Shown: piece by piece, positions 27,517 to 37,099 of the stretch | How positions within the stretch are numbered: position 1 is the stretch's first letter | Layout: the number at the start of each line of letters is the position of its first letter | From: Gammaproteobacteria bacterium | GTDB lineage: Bacteria > Pseudomonadota > Gammaproteobacteria > VBWC01 | DNA: 64,000 nucleotides | Assembly (NCBI GenBank): GCA_023266115.1 | Contig: JAHFRU010000004.1 | Span: forward strand, 142,001-206,000 | Direction of reading: 5' to 3' | The notes under the pieces: model-generated | Database searches by the model: none | What the model saw: only the letters and a program-made list of their open reading frames with translations | What the model was told of the DNA's origin: nothing | Program-made: the position numbers and the translations under genes

Positions 27517-30500
27517 TTACCTTTTCCCTGTCTGTCCCTGCTTGGACAAACGCTCGACCACCGGATTGCTCCAGTCGCCCTTGACCGAATACTGGACCGT
27601 TACGATATCGTCGATACCCGGCTTGAACAGCTTCTCCGCCAGAAATATCGCCGCGCCTACCACCGGCCCGCCGGCCAGCGCGCCGGCAACCGGCAGCCCG
27701 GAACTGACCTGCGGCGTCACGGTGACCAGTTGATCGTAATCATGACTGGCCAGACCGACCCGGCCCTTCATCTCGATACGCGCGGCCGGGCCAGCCAGAT
27801 AAAAGTCTTCAGTATAGGCGTTACCGCCGTCAATGGAAAACTGGCCGGACAACTTGTCGAAGCCAAAGCCCTTTTTAAACAAATCGCTGAAATCCAGCGA
27901 TAGACGCCGCGGCAACGCCTGCACACTCAACAGCCCGAACAGGCGACCCGCGCCGGGTTCGATATCCAGAACCTGGCCGTTCTCAATATTAAGGTGCAAC
28001 CTTCCGTCGAGCTTTTCCAGCGCGAACGCGCTTAACGGACCTTGCCAGAGTGCAATCAGCTCGACCTGACCCTTGCCGCCGTCGATACCGCCCACATAGT
28101 CCAGGTTCTTCAGCAGCTGGCCCAGGTTGGCGGTATCGGCCTTGATGTCCACCGACGAGGAGTGCGCGCCCGTGACGACCACCCAGTCGCCGCGTATGGC
28201 AATCTGCGCCGTCGGCGAATCCAGTTTCATTTCATCGATGTGCATCCCGTCGGGACGCCGCGAAGTCACCAGATCGAGGCTGCCCCAGTCGGCGTTACCG
28301 TAGATGAACTGCCGGCTGCGCACGCGCATGACCGGCAGTTTGCGCGGATCGAGCGGTTGCTTGCTGTCCTCGCCCGTCAGCCGCGCGAGCTTGAGATACT
28401 CGAGATCCATGACCAGCGGCACCGACAGATCAATCGGGTACTGCACCTTGCCGGCCAGTTGCTGGCTGGTAACATCCGCCAGCCACATTTTCGGGTCGCG
28501 TCGCGCGACCAGCCGGACATCGTCGAACTGCCGATCAAATACGATGGCCTGTCCGATTTCGATACTCACGCTCGACAACTTCGGCGCGTCGTCGCGCAGC
28601 GCCCCGCCCGTGTCAACAATCTCGCTCCATTCCCCCGGCGCCATGCGTTGCAGCTGACCGGACACATGGATGCCCGGCGTCGCCGGCAATACGGCCTCTC
28701 CGCCACCGAAACGCAATGCCACCCGGTCCGTCACGAAACCCTTGCCGGTATCGCGCCGGCCGTAGACGACGCGCAACTCGTCGCCGTAGTCGATGCGCAC
28801 TGGGTGCTCCGGCCCCTGCGGCAATGCCATCACAATGCGCAGCGCGCGCGGCGTGCTCGCGCCCTTGCCCAGTGGCGGCGGGAAACGCACGTCGACGCCC
28901 TGCAACCCGGAACGGATATCCAGCGTCACGTCCGCCGGCTTGTCGACCTGCGGCTGTATGCTGAGCTCGGCCTGCCAGTCGGTCCGGCCGCTGACGCGAT
29001 CAAACACCAGCGGCAGGTCGGCGATCCTGGCGAATTCGCGCATCGACGCATTGCCGCGCGCAAAGAAGCGGGTGACCGGCGGCTCGACCGCAGCATCGCT
29101 GCGCGCGCCGATCCGCGCGGGCAAACCCATCAGCCGCGCATCGATGTCTTCTGCCGACAGCCCCGCATCGGTGAACCCGAGGCGGCCATTGATATCGGTG
29201 ATGTCGACGCGGTTACCGGCCAGTTGCAGCGTAGTGTTCTCGAACACGATGCTGGCGTCGACGCCGGCACGCGCATGCTGCCGCAACGGGACGCGCAAGG
29301 CGAGCTGGAGCTTGCTGTCACCGCTCGCCGTCGCGCCTTCCAGATATTTTCCGAACCGGTCATGCAGCGGGCTTTCGCGCAGATACCGCAACGCGTCGCC
29401 GGTCGGGCCGTGCGCACTGCCATCGATCACCACCTCACGTTCCGGCGCCGCGAAGTCCGCGATCGTGACAAGGGTCCGATCGAGCGTCGACGCAAACGAC
29501 TTGCCTTTATGACCGATGACCGTCATACCGCTGTTCTCGAAGGCAACCTCGGCCTCGACCTCTTCCAGACGCGGCCAGCCGCGCGCGTAATCGAGAATCG
29601 CATCGCGCACGTTAAAGCGCGTCTCGAATCGTCCGCTGCCATCATCGAACGGAAAATCTTTCGTGTCACCGTGAAACACCAGCCCGCCGGATGTTACATC
29701 GCCGCCGACGATGGCCTGGTCGAGCCAGTCGACGGCCGCCGGCGACATAATGCGTACCGGCAGATACCGTGACGTGCGGGCCGCGTTACCGTGTTCGTAA
29801 CTGACCAGCAGGTCGAGGAACGGTGACGACCGGTCATCCGGCAACACCAGGGTCATCGTGCCTTGCGCGGCAATATCGTTGCTACGCGCATCAAGCAGCC
29901 CGGTCCGCACCTGCCACGCGTCGTCACTGCGATGCCAGTCGATGCGGCCGCTCGCTTCATTAAGGGACAACGGCCCGCGGAACAGATCGCCGAAATCGAT
30001 CACCGCCTGTTGTGTCGCGAGATCGAAATGGCCGTCTGTCGCGCTGGTCGCGAGCGAACCGGCCAGACCGGCGATCCCTGGCACCTTCTTCCACGGCCGC
30101 GTCGTCACGGCATCGAGGTCGGCGGCGACATCGACGCTGTCTGCCGCGTCGTTGTTCTTCTGATAACGCACACGCAGGCGTCGAACAATGCCACGCGGCT
30201 CGATATCGATCACCGCTGCACGCCAGTCGTCCTTCAGGTCGCGGCTGGACAGCAGCAGCCTGGCAAGGTCATCGATGCGCGCATAATCCATTTCGCCCTC
30301 GAACACCGGGCCGTCGTCGTAGCGCGCGTAGGCCATATGAAACTCCGACGGCGGCCAGATCCCGTCGCCGCGCTTCACCAGGAACCGCTCGGCACCGGCC
30401 GCCCAGCCGTCATCGCGCCGCTGCCAGGTAAACCGCCCTGATACCGCGTCGATCAACACCCCGGTCGCCGATTGCGCTCGCTCGTTCGCAGTGCCGGGCG

Positions 30501-31392
30501 CGCCTACAAAATGCAGACCGGAGGCGCTGACATCCGCGTCGATGTTGACCGGCTTGCCATCGACCCAGTTGCTCCACAGCTTGAAATCCGTACGGCCGTC
30601 GGCCAGCCGCGTGCCCAGCAATTCGGTATCGCCGAGCCAGCCCGGCAGACGCACGGCGGTGCCTTGCACATAGACCTCGCCGCGCCAGTGATCCGATCGC
30701 ATGAAATTGCCGCTAACGTCGACGCCGAACTGCAACCGGCGCCCGAGGTCATCCGGCAACATCGCGAAACCCTCGAGCTGATGTTGCTCACCCTGATTGC
30801 GCAAGCGCAGATAGACATCACTGAAACGCTGCGGTATTGCGTCTTTCATCCGATCTATCCATTCGATTTCGCCGGCCTCGACGGCCAGATGATTCTGCCG
30901 CAAAAACCACTGCTCTATCGCCTCTCGCTGGCGCTGGCCGGCCGCTCCATCCTGCACGGCGGGTTTCGGACCGGCGTAGCCGCTGACCGAAATTGCGCCG
31001 GCAGTGTCGCGAACCAGTGTCAGCCGGATGCCGACAATAGTGATCGCGCCGGGTTGAAGCGCGCCGAAGCGTAACGATTTCAGCAGGTCGATGCCGATAT
31101 AGGCCTGATCAAACCGGGCGAGTACGGTCTCGCCGTCATGGTCCAGCAGCTGGACATCGTCGAGCTTGAGGCGCGGACCGAAACCGCGCCAGGCGGCGCC
31201 GAGTCCGCCGATGCGGATCGGTTGCTGAAACGACCGGCTGGCCCATTGTTCGACGTTTTCGCGGTACTTGCCGGCGACCGGCAGGAGCAGCTGCATGGTG
31301 CCGGTAAACGCCGCCATGAAGATCACCGTGACGGCAACGGCGACCCAGCAGAGTCTGCGCAGCTTGCGGAACCACTGGCGATTCGAACTCAC
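27517..31392 (-). CDS. yhdP: YhdP family AsmA-like envelope protein
   Basis: Very large inner-membrane anchored periplasmic protein (1291 residues) of the YhdP/TamB/AsmA group, proposed bridges that carry phospholipids from the inner to the outer membrane. N-terminal helix at about residues 12-36, then a long beta-rich body of DUF3971 type with repeated beta-taco-like segments, ending with an AsmA_2-like C-terminal region (LDGRLHLNIENGQVLDIEPG, GRLFGLLSVQALPRRLSLDF, IEMKGRVGLASHDYDQLVTV). Length matches the family. It follows rng and precedes the nitrilase gene. Its closeness to mlaFEDCB puts two lipid-transport systems within 6 kb. Confidence 0.92.
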   Translation of the reverse strand: MSSNRQWFRKLRRLCWVAVAVTVIFMAAFTGTMQLLLPVAGKYRENVEQWASRSFQQPIRIGGLGAAWRGFGPRLKLDDVQLLDHDGETVLARFDQAYIGIDLLKSLRFGALQPGAITIVGIRLTLVRDTAGAISVSGYAGPKPAVQDGAAGQRQREAIEQWFLRQNHLAVEAGEIEWIDRMKDAIPQRFSDVYLRLRNQGEQHQLEGFAMLPDDLGRRLQFGVDVSGNFMRSDHWRGEVYVQGTAVRLPGWLGDTELLGTRLADGRTDFKLWSNWVDGKPVNIDADVSASGLHFVGAPGTANERAQSATGVLIDAVSGRFTWQRRDDGWAAGAERFLVKRGDGIWPPSEFHMAYARYDDGPVFEGEMDYARIDDLARLLLSSRDLKDDWRAAVIDIEPRGIVRRLRVRYQKNNDAADSVDVAADLDAVTTRPWKKVPGIAGLAGSLATSATDGHFDLATQQAVIDFGDLFRGPLSLNEASGRIDWHRSDDAWQVRTGLLDARSNDIAAQGTMTLVLPDDRSSPFLDLLVSYEHGNAARTSRYLPVRIMSPAAVDWLDQAIVGGDVTSGGLVFHGDTKDFPFDDGSGRFETRFNVRDAILDYARGWPRLEEVEAEVAFENSGMTVIGHKGKSFASTLDRTLVTIADFAAPEREVVIDGSAHGPTGDALRYLRESPLHDRFGKYLEGATASGDSKLQLALRVPLRQHARAGVDASIVFENTTLQLAGNRVDITDINGRLGFTDAGLSAEDIDARLMGLPARIGARSDAAVEPPVTRFFARGNASMREFARIADLPLVFDRVSGRTDWQAELSIQPQVDKPADVTLDIRSGLQGVDVRFPPPLGKGASTPRALRIVMALPQGPEHPVRIDYGDELRVVYGRRDTGKGFVTDRVALRFGGGEAVLPATPGIHVSGQLQRMAPGEWSEIVDTGGALRDDAPKLSSVSIEIGQAIVFDRQFDDVRLVARRDPKMWLADVTSQQLAGKVQYPIDLSVPLVMDLEYLKLARLTGEDSKQPLDPRKLPVMRVRSRQFIYGNADWGSLDLVTSRRPDGMHIDEMKLDSPTAQIAIRGDWVVVTGAHSSSVDIKADTANLGQLLKNLDYVGGIDGGKGQVELIALWQGPLSAFALEKLDGRLHLNIENGQVLDIEPGAGRLFGLLSVQALPRRLSLDFSDLFKKGFGFDKLSGQFSIDGGNAYTEDFYLAGPAARIEMKGRVGLASHDYDQLVTVTPQVSSGLPVAGALAGGPVVGAAIFLAEKLFKPGIDDIVTVQYSVKGDWSNPVVERLSKQGQTGKR

Positions 31393-31485
31393 GATTGGTC
31401 CAGGCTCGTCACGAGTATGTCACTTGGGTCCGGCCATGGCCGGCGGATCGGGGGGCACGCGCCGGGCAGTTAACCCGCACGAGGG

Positions 31486-32943
31486 TTACATCGGCACGAC
31501 ATCAAACTGTTCCTGCGTATACATCGGCTCGACCTGTACCTTGATCGGCTTGCCGATGAATCTCTCCAGATCCGTCACATTGCCGGACTCCGCGTTGGTC
31601 AGCAGCTCGACCACCTCGTGGGCGGCAATCACGCGATATTGCTGCACGTCAAACTGACGCGCCTCGCGCAGTATTTCGCGAAAGATTTCGTAGCAGACGG
31701 TCTCGGGCGTCTTGATCGTGCCGCGCCCTTCGCAGGTCGGACAGGTTTCGCACAACACATGTTCGAGGCTTTCGCGGGTACGTTTGCGTGTCATCTCGAC
31801 CAGCCCGAGGCTGGTGATCTCGCTGATCGTCGTCCGGGCGCGATCCCGCGCCACCGCTTTTTCGAGCGCGCGCAGCACCTGACGCTTGTGCTCCTCGTCC
31901 TCCATGTCGATGAAATCGAGAATGATGATGCCGCCAAGATTACGCAGCCGCAGCTGCCGCGCGATGGTCTGGGTTGCCTCGAGATTGGTTTTAAATATCG
32001 TTTCTTCGAGGTTGCGCCGCCCGACAAACGCGCCGGTGTTGACGTCCACGGTAGTCATCGCCTCGCGCTGATCGATAACCAGATAGCCGCCCGATTTCAG
32101 CGACACCTTGCGACTCAGCGCCTTCTTGATCTCGTCCTCGACCGAGTAAACGTCGAACAGCGGCGTCTCGTCGGGGAAATATTCGATACGCAGCAACAGC
32201 TCCGGCATGAACTGCCGTGCGAACTCCACCAGTTCCTCGAACGTCGCCTTGTCATCCACCCGGACCTTGTCGATGTCCGATCCGACCAGGTCCAGCATCG
32301 TGCGTTGCACCAGGCGCAGCCCTTCATAGACCAGCGTGCCGGCAGTGGCCTCGCCGGCGCGGCTCTGGATCTTGCCCCACATGTTCTGCAGAAATTCGAT
32401 ATCGGTGACGAGTTCGTCGTCGGTCGCGCCCTCGGCGGCCGTGCGCAGGATGTACCCGCCCGGCGCGCCCGCGGGAATGTGCTGCCGCACGAATTCCTTG
32501 AGCCGTTGCCGTTCGGCCTCGTCCTCGATTTTTTGCGATACGCCGACGTAGACCGGACCGGGCATGAAGACCAGATAACGCGACGGAATCGATATCTGTG
32601 TGGTCAGCCGCGCGCCCTTGGTGCCGAGCGGCTCCTTGACCACCTGCACCAGAACTTCCTGTCCATTCGACAACAGCTGGTTGATAGTAGCGCCGCTTTT
32701 ACCGTCGCCGACCGAACCGGCGGCAACATCGGAGGCATGCAGAAAGGCGGTGCGCTCGGCGCCGATATCCAGAAACGCTGCCTGCATGCCGGGCAACACG
32801 CGGCAGACCTTGCCCTTGTAAACACTGCCGACCCAGCCCTTTTGCGCGCCGCGCTCGATCGATATCTCCTCGAGCACACCCGCCTCGACCAGCGCCACGC
32901 GTGTTTCACGCGGCGTCACATTAATCAGAATTTCCTGGCCCAT
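31486..32943 (-). CDS. rng: ribonuclease G
   Basis: Endoribonuclease of the RNase E/G family (485 residues) for 16S rRNA 5' maturation and mRNA decay. N-terminal S1 domain (GSVYKGKVCRVLPGMQAAFLDIG split by insertion), 5' sensor part, the catalytic Asp region GGIIILDFIDMEDEEHK and the zinc-link CPTCEGRG are seen. Lacks the long C-terminal scaffold of RNase E. Start MGQEILINVTPRETRVALVE is standard. Flanked by maf and yhdP as in many gammaproteobacteria. Confidence 0.96.
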   Translation of the reverse strand: MGQEILINVTPRETRVALVEAGVLEEISIERGAQKGWVGSVYKGKVCRVLPGMQAAFLDIGAERTAFLHASDVAAGSVGDGKSGATINQLLSNGQEVLVQVVKEPLGTKGARLTTQISIPSRYLVFMPGPVYVGVSQKIEDEAERQRLKEFVRQHIPAGAPGGYILRTAAEGATDDELVTDIEFLQNMWGKIQSRAGEATAGTLVYEGLRLVQRTMLDLVGSDIDKVRVDDKATFEELVEFARQFMPELLLRIEYFPDETPLFDVYSVEDEIKKALSRKVSLKSGGYLVIDQREAMTTVDVNTGAFVGRRNLEETIFKTNLEATQTIARQLRLRNLGGIIILDFIDMEDEEHKRQVLRALEKAVARDRARTTISEITSLGLVEMTRKRTRESLEHVLCETCPTCEGRGTIKTPETVCYEIFREILREARQFDVQQYRVIAAHEVVELLTNAESGNVTDLERFIGKPIKVQVEPMYTQEQFDVVPM

Positions 32944-32962
32944 GCGTCGACCGAATGTTGTT

Positions 32963-33619
32963 TCAGCTTAATCCAATGCCGAATTCCGTCAGCAGCTCCG
33001 CCGTTTCATGCAACGGTAAACCGACGATACCCGAATAACTGCCCTCGATACGCCGGACAAATATCGCCGCCCGTCCCTGTATCGCGTACCCGCCCGCCTT
33101 GTCGCGCGGCTCGCCGCTGGCCCAGTACGCCGTCATCTCCACAGCGGTCAGCGGCCGGAATGTCACCTGGCTGACACTTAACCGGCACGCCTCGACCAGC
33201 GGGCTGTCAGGCGCCGATTGTGACATGTGGCGGCCGGGTTGCCCACTGCCGACCAGCGCCACCGCGGTCATAACGGTATGGGTATGCCCGGACAGCCGCG
33301 CAAGCATGGCCAGGCCATCGCGCCGGTCGCGCGGCTTGCCCAGAATCTCGCCGCCCTGCTGCTCCGGGCCGGGATAAACAACGACCGCGGTATCGGCGCC
33401 GAGCACCGGCAGCGGGTCGCCACTGGCAGCCGCCGCCGTCCAGCCACACCGCGCCTTCAACAGCGCCAGACGCCGCACATAGTCGGCCGGCGCTTCACCG
33501 GGCAACGGGGTCTCGTCGACGTCGACGCTGACCGGACGAAAACGGACGCCGATTTGTGCAAGCAAGTCACGTCGCCGCGGCGACGAGGACGCCAGCACGA
33601 TCCGGCAGGCACCGGTCAT
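32963..33619 (-). CDS. Maf-like nucleoside triphosphate pyrophosphatase
   Basis: House-cleaning nucleotide pyrophosphatase (dTTP/UTP type, YhdE-like) of 218 residues. [16 protein letters not shown], the catalytic [32 protein letters not shown] and [22 protein letters not shown]-like C-terminal motifs are present. The ATG at 33619 overlaps the rlmH stop by four bases (ATGA); the 65-codon upstream extension lies inside rlmH and is not used. An insertion around residues 125-145 ([20 protein letters not shown]) is longer than I recall for the family. Confidence 0.9.
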   Translation of the reverse strand: MTGACRIVLASSSPRRRDLLAQIGVRFRPVSVDVDETPLPGEAPADYVRRLALLKARCGWTAAAASGDPLPVLGADTAVVVYPGPEQQGGEILGKPRDRRDGLAMLARLSGHTHTVMTAVALVGSGQPGRHMSQSAPDSPLVEACRLSVSQVTFRPLTAVEMTAYWASGEPRDKAGGYAIQGRAAIFVRRIEGSYSGIVGLPLHETAELLTEFGIGLS

Positions 33620-34086
33620 GCGCGATGATACGGATGGTTCTTCAGGATGCTCCATGCCCGGTAAATCTGTTCCGCGACCAGGATACGAACGAGCATATGG
33701 GGCAAGGTCAACGGCGACAAGGACCAGCGCTGGCCGGCACGTGTTAAACAGGCCGGCGCCAGGCCGTCGGCCCCGCCGACCAGCAGCGCAACGTTGCACC
33801 CGCTGTGCAGCCACTGGTCGAGCCGGCCCGACAGCGCCACGCTGCCGAACGACTCGCCGTTGACGTCGAGTGCGACCACCAGCGCATTGTCCGGAACTGC
33901 CGCGAGCATACGTGCGCCTTCCATCGCCATGGCCTTTTGTTCGTTAACGCCGCCGGCCCGTTTCACCGCGGGTATCTCGACCAGATGCAGCGCGCATTCG
34001 CGCGGCAGGCGCTGGGCGAATTCGTTGAACCCGTCGGCGACCCAGCCAGGCATGCGCTGCCCGACGCTGATCAGATCGATACGCAT
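33616..34086 (-). CDS. rlmH: 23S rRNA pseudouridine1915 N3-methyltransferase
   Basis: SPOUT methyltransferase of 156 residues modifying helix 69 of 23S rRNA. The AdoMet knot is visible as [13 protein letters not shown] and [20 protein letters not shown], with the C-terminal NHPYHR. The start [15 protein letters not shown] has GGGAGGTG just upstream. Companion of rsfS and maf. Confidence 0.96.
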   Translation of the reverse strand: MRIDLISVGQRMPGWVADGFNEFAQRLPRECALHLVEIPAVKRAGGVNEQKAMAMEGARMLAAVPDNALVVALDVNGESFGSVALSGRLDQWLHSGCNVALLVGGADGLAPACLTRAGQRWSLSPLTLPHMLVRILVAEQIYRAWSILKNHPYHRA

Positions 34087-34265
34087 GGACACCTCCCGGG
34101 GTAACCCTGAAAATCCAACCGCGTATTTTTCAGCCATGAAAAACGCCGGGCGGGATTTTCGTTCTTCTTCGTTTTCCAGTCACTCTCGCAACCGGGAAGT
34201 GGCGGCACGCCCCCGCACCACACGAACCTCTGCATGAATCATGCGGCTCCCGGGCAACACCAGGT

Positions 34266-34619
34266 TTATTCTTCCGCGACCGCGGCGGCCTGCTTGTCGA
34301 TATCCCACAGCCGCTCGAGTTTATAAAACTCCCGTGCGCTGGGGCGCATTACGTGTATAACGACATCACCGAGATCCACCAGCAGCCACTCGGCCTCGCG
34401 CTCGCCCTCGACACCCAGCGGCCGAACCCCGATCTCGCGCGCCTTTTCCAGGACATGATCCGCCAGCCCCTTGACATGACGGGTCGAATTACCGCTGACC
34501 ACCACCATGAAGTCGGTAATACTGGTCATCTCGCGCACGTCGAGCACCTGTATGTCCACACCCTTGAGATCTTCCAGCGCGTCTACGACGGCAGTTACCA
34601 GTTGTCGGTCATTCTTCAT
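34266..34619 (-). CDS. rsfS: ribosomal silencing factor
   Basis: Binds ribosomal protein L14 and blocks subunit joining in starvation. 117 residues, DUF143 fold with [24 protein letters not shown] (split over about residues 21-44), [21 protein letters not shown] and a C-terminal RLWDIDK. Between nadD and rlmH, the standard order. About 180 bases separate it from rlmH, with only a small GCATG-AAT-CATGC palindrome near 34234. Confidence 0.95.
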   Translation of the reverse strand: MKNDRQLVTAVVDALEDLKGVDIQVLDVREMTSITDFMVVVSGNSTRHVKGLADHVLEKAREIGVRPLGVEGEREAEWLLVDLGDVVIHVMRPSAREFYKLERLWDIDKQAAAVAEE

Positions 34620-34730
34620 TATGTAATTCCATTGTTCAGGCGCCTACCATTTCCACCGGTTCCAACCCCCTCTCCCGCCCGGAGCGGGGCGGCGGGATCA
34701 ACAAAAAACAATTTTTCATACTCCCTCATC

Positions 34731-34806
34731 CTCGGCAACTGCTCCTGCGTTGCTCTCGGTCACTGCTCCCGGCGCGACTCTACCTAGCTCATCCATGGGC
34801 TCGTCC
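34731..34806 (-). repeat. intergenic repeat, copy left of nadD
   Basis: Read on the minus strand, this segment runs GGACGAGCCC...GGTAGAGTCGCGCCGGGAGCA..GACCGAGA. A related sequence occurs on the plus strand at 35621-35695, so nadD is flanked by two inverted copies, similar over about 70 bases by eye. Lies in a 250-base gap between rsfS and nadD that holds no other recognisable feature except the AT-rich ACAAAAAACAATTTTT. Confidence 0.6.
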
Positions 34807-34869
34807 TGCCTCCATGCAGTCGCAACCTTCCCCCTAAGTCCGCAGCAGGCCCGTGCAAAGTGAGCATGG

Positions 34870-35514
34870 TCAAACCGCCGACGGATACAAGCCCTGCTCC
34901 AGAATATAGCGACCCACCCCGTCCGGCAGCAGATAACGCACGCTATGGCCAGCGGCTACCAGCTCCCGGATACGGGTTGCCGAGATATCAATCTGCGTCA
35001 CCGACTGCTCGCACACCAGACCGGCCGGCTGCGCCCGCAACATGGCGAAATCCGTCACGCGACGGTCCGCGAACATCGCCGCCAGTTCGCCTTGCAGCGC
35101 AGATGGCGCGCCCGGGCGGCGCACGACAATCAGATGCGCAAGCTCCGGTATCTCGCGCCAGCGCTGCCACGTATCGAACCTGATAAATGCGTCATAGCCA
35201 ACGACCAGACACAACGGCGTGTCGCCAAGCTCCTCACGCAACGACGCCAGCGTATCCACCATGTACGACGGTCCCGGACGACGCAGCTCGCGCTCGTCGA
35301 TCACCAGACCGGGCTCGTCACCGACCGCGCGGGTGAGCATAGCCAGTCGTTGCGCGGCGCTCGCCCCCGGTGCCGCTCGGTGCGGTGGCTCGCGGCACGG
35401 GATCAGCCGCATCTCGGCCAGCGCCAGCTGCCGGTATAGCTCCAGTGCGGTGCGCAGATGACCGAAGTGGGGTGGATCGAACGTGCCGCCGAAGATACCG
35501 ACCGGGTTCGTCAT
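34870..35514 (-). CDS. nadD: nicotinate-nucleotide adenylyltransferase
   Basis: Makes nicotinate adenine dinucleotide in NAD synthesis. 214 residues, nucleotidyltransferase fold: GIFGGTFDPPHFGHLRTALE (HxGH motif) at the start, VVGYDAFIRFDTWQRW and the ISATRIRELVAAG motif near the C-terminus. Start ATG 35514. Flanked on each side by a copy of an intergenic repeat. Confidence 0.96.
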   Translation of the reverse strand: MTNPVGIFGGTFDPPHFGHLRTALELYRQLALAEMRLIPCREPPHRAAPGASAAQRLAMLTRAVGDEPGLVIDERELRRPGPSYMVDTLASLREELGDTPLCLVVGYDAFIRFDTWQRWREIPELAHLIVVRRPGAPSALQGELAAMFADRRVTDFAMLRAQPAGLVCEQSVTQIDISATRIRELVAAGHSVRYLLPDGVGRYILEQGLYPSAV

Positions 35515-35573
35515 GTCCTTCGGACAGCACAGTCAAAGTAATCCGAAAAACCAAGGGAGAAATCTCTCACTGG

Positions 35574-35772
35574 TTCGTCATTCCGGGCCCCTGCTTTCGC
35601 AGGGGCAGGCTGCGCGTAGCGGACGAGTCCACGAACGGACGAGGTAGAGTCCTGCCGGGAGCAAGGACCGAGACCATGTCCGGAACCAGGGGTCGAGACC
35701 CGGAATCCAGTGTTTTCGAATCATGGCGTCGCTGGATTCCTGCGAAGTTTATACCCGGAGGGTACGGGAATA
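35574..35772. repeat. composite palindromic repeat right of nadD
   Basis: Starts TTCGTCATTCCGGG, contains a hairpin (CCCCTGC-TTTC-GCAGGGG, about 35588-35605), then the block at 35621-35695 shared in inverted form with 34731-34806, then GACCCGGAATCCAG (35697-35710) and CTGGATTCC (35732-35740). The outer motifs are the same as in the 89-base element at 41215-41303, so this looks like that element type with an extra internal block. It fills most of the nadD-proA gap. Confidence 0.6.
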
Positions 35773-35799
35773 ATAACAGCACGATTAATCAACGCTTTG

Positions 35800-37083
35800 C
35801 TAGCGACGTACGTGGCCATCCCCGATCACTATGTATTTCAGCGAGGTCAACCCTTCCAGCCCCACCGGCCCGCGCGCGTGAAACTTGTCCGTGCTGATGC
35901 CGATCTCGGCACCGAGTCCATATTCGAAACCGTCGGCGAAGCGCGTTGACGCGTTCACCATCACCGAGCTCGAATCGACCTCGGCGAGAAAACGCCGCGC
36001 CCGCGTAATATCCTCGGTGACGATCGCGTCGGTATGGTTCGAGCCATACACGCGAATATGCTCCATCGCCTGATCCAGACCGTCGACCACGCGTAGCGAC
36101 AAGATAGGCGCGAGGTACTCGGTATGCCAGTCCTCTTCGGTCGCTGCGGTAATGCCCTTGAGTATGCCGCACGTCACCGCGCAGCCGCGCAGCTCGACAC
36201 CTTCCTTGCTGTACATCCGGCCCAGCTCCGGCAACACCTGCGCGGCCACCGCGCGCGCCACCAGCAACGTCTCCATGGTGTTGCAGGTGCCGTAGCGCTG
36301 CGTCTTGGCATTGAACGCAATCGCGATCGCCTTGTTCAGGTCGGCCTTGTCATCGATGTAGACATGGCAGACGCCGTGCAAATGCTTGATTACCGGCACG
36401 GTCGCCTCGCGGCTGATACGCTCGATCAGGCCCTTTCCGCCACGCGGCACGATGACATCGACGAATTCGCTCAGCGCCACCAGTTCACCGACCGCCGCGC
36501 GGTCGGTGGTGTCGATTACCTGCACGACATCGACCGGCAGACCGGCCTGTTCGAGACCGCGATGCACGCAGCGCGCAATCGCGCGATTGGACTGGATTGC
36601 CTCGGAGCCGCCACGCAAGATCGTCGCGTTGCCGGATTTCAGACACAAGGCGGCGGCGTCAGCGGTGACGTTCGGCCGCGACTCATAAATAATGCCGACG
36701 ACGCCGAGTGGCACGCGCATACGCCCGACCTGGATGCCGGACGGCCGGTAGTTGAGATCGCTGATCTCGCCGATCGGGTCCGGCAGCTGCGCAACCTGGC
36801 GCAAGCCTTCCGACATCGCGCGGATGCGTAACGGGTTCAACTCCAGCCGGTCGACCATGGCGTCGTCGAGACCGTGCGCGCTCGCGGCAGCAAGGTCCTG
36901 CTGGTTCGCGGCCAGCAGTTCGTTCGCTGCTGCATCGATCGCCGCGGCAATCGCTTCGAGCGCGGTGTTTTTTTCCGCCGTGGTCGCACGCGCCATCGCG
37001 CGCGCGGCCGCGCGCGCGCGGCGACCGACATCGATCATGTAATCGTGCAGTTTGAAACCGGACCGGTCGGGTGTTGCGCTCAT
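35800..37083 (-). CDS. proA: gamma-glutamyl phosphate reductase
   Basis: Second step of proline synthesis, reducing glutamyl 5-phosphate with NADPH. About 427 residues, aldehyde dehydrogenase fold: [25 protein letters not shown] in parts, [13 protein letters not shown], the catalytic Cys in [14 protein letters not shown] and the C-terminal [17 protein letters not shown]. Start chosen at ATG 37083 (MSATPDRSG), 16 bases after holA ends; an ATG at 37038 is possible. Inserted between holA and nadD, which are neighbours in many relatives. proB is not in the window. Confidence 0.94.
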   Translation of the reverse strand: MSATPDRSGFKLHDYMIDVGRRARAAARAMARATTAEKNTALEAIAAAIDAAANELLAANQQDLAAASAHGLDDAMVDRLELNPLRIRAMSEGLRQVAQLPDPIGEISDLNYRPSGIQVGRMRVPLGVVGIIYESRPNVTADAAALCLKSGNATILRGGSEAIQSNRAIARCVHRGLEQAGLPVDVVQVIDTTDRAAVGELVALSEFVDVIVPRGGKGLIERISREATVPVIKHLHGVCHVYIDDKADLNKAIAIAFNAKTQRYGTCNTMETLLVARAVAAQVLPELGRMYSKEGVELRGCAVTCGILKGITAATEEDWHTEYLAPILSLRVVDGLDQAMEHIRVYGSNHTDAIVTEDITRARRFLAEVDSSSVMVNASTRFADGFEYGLGAEIGISTDKFHARGPVGLEGLTSLKYIVIGDGHVRR

Positions 37084-37099
37084 GGCTCTATACCCCGCG

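Noticed and set aside
28042-29772. 576-codon plus-strand frame over yhdP
   Set aside because: Arg/His-rich shadow of a high-GC gene with no family features.
31618-33174. 518-codon plus-strand frame over rng and maf
   Set aside because: Shadow of RNase G; crosses into maf; no recognisable domain.
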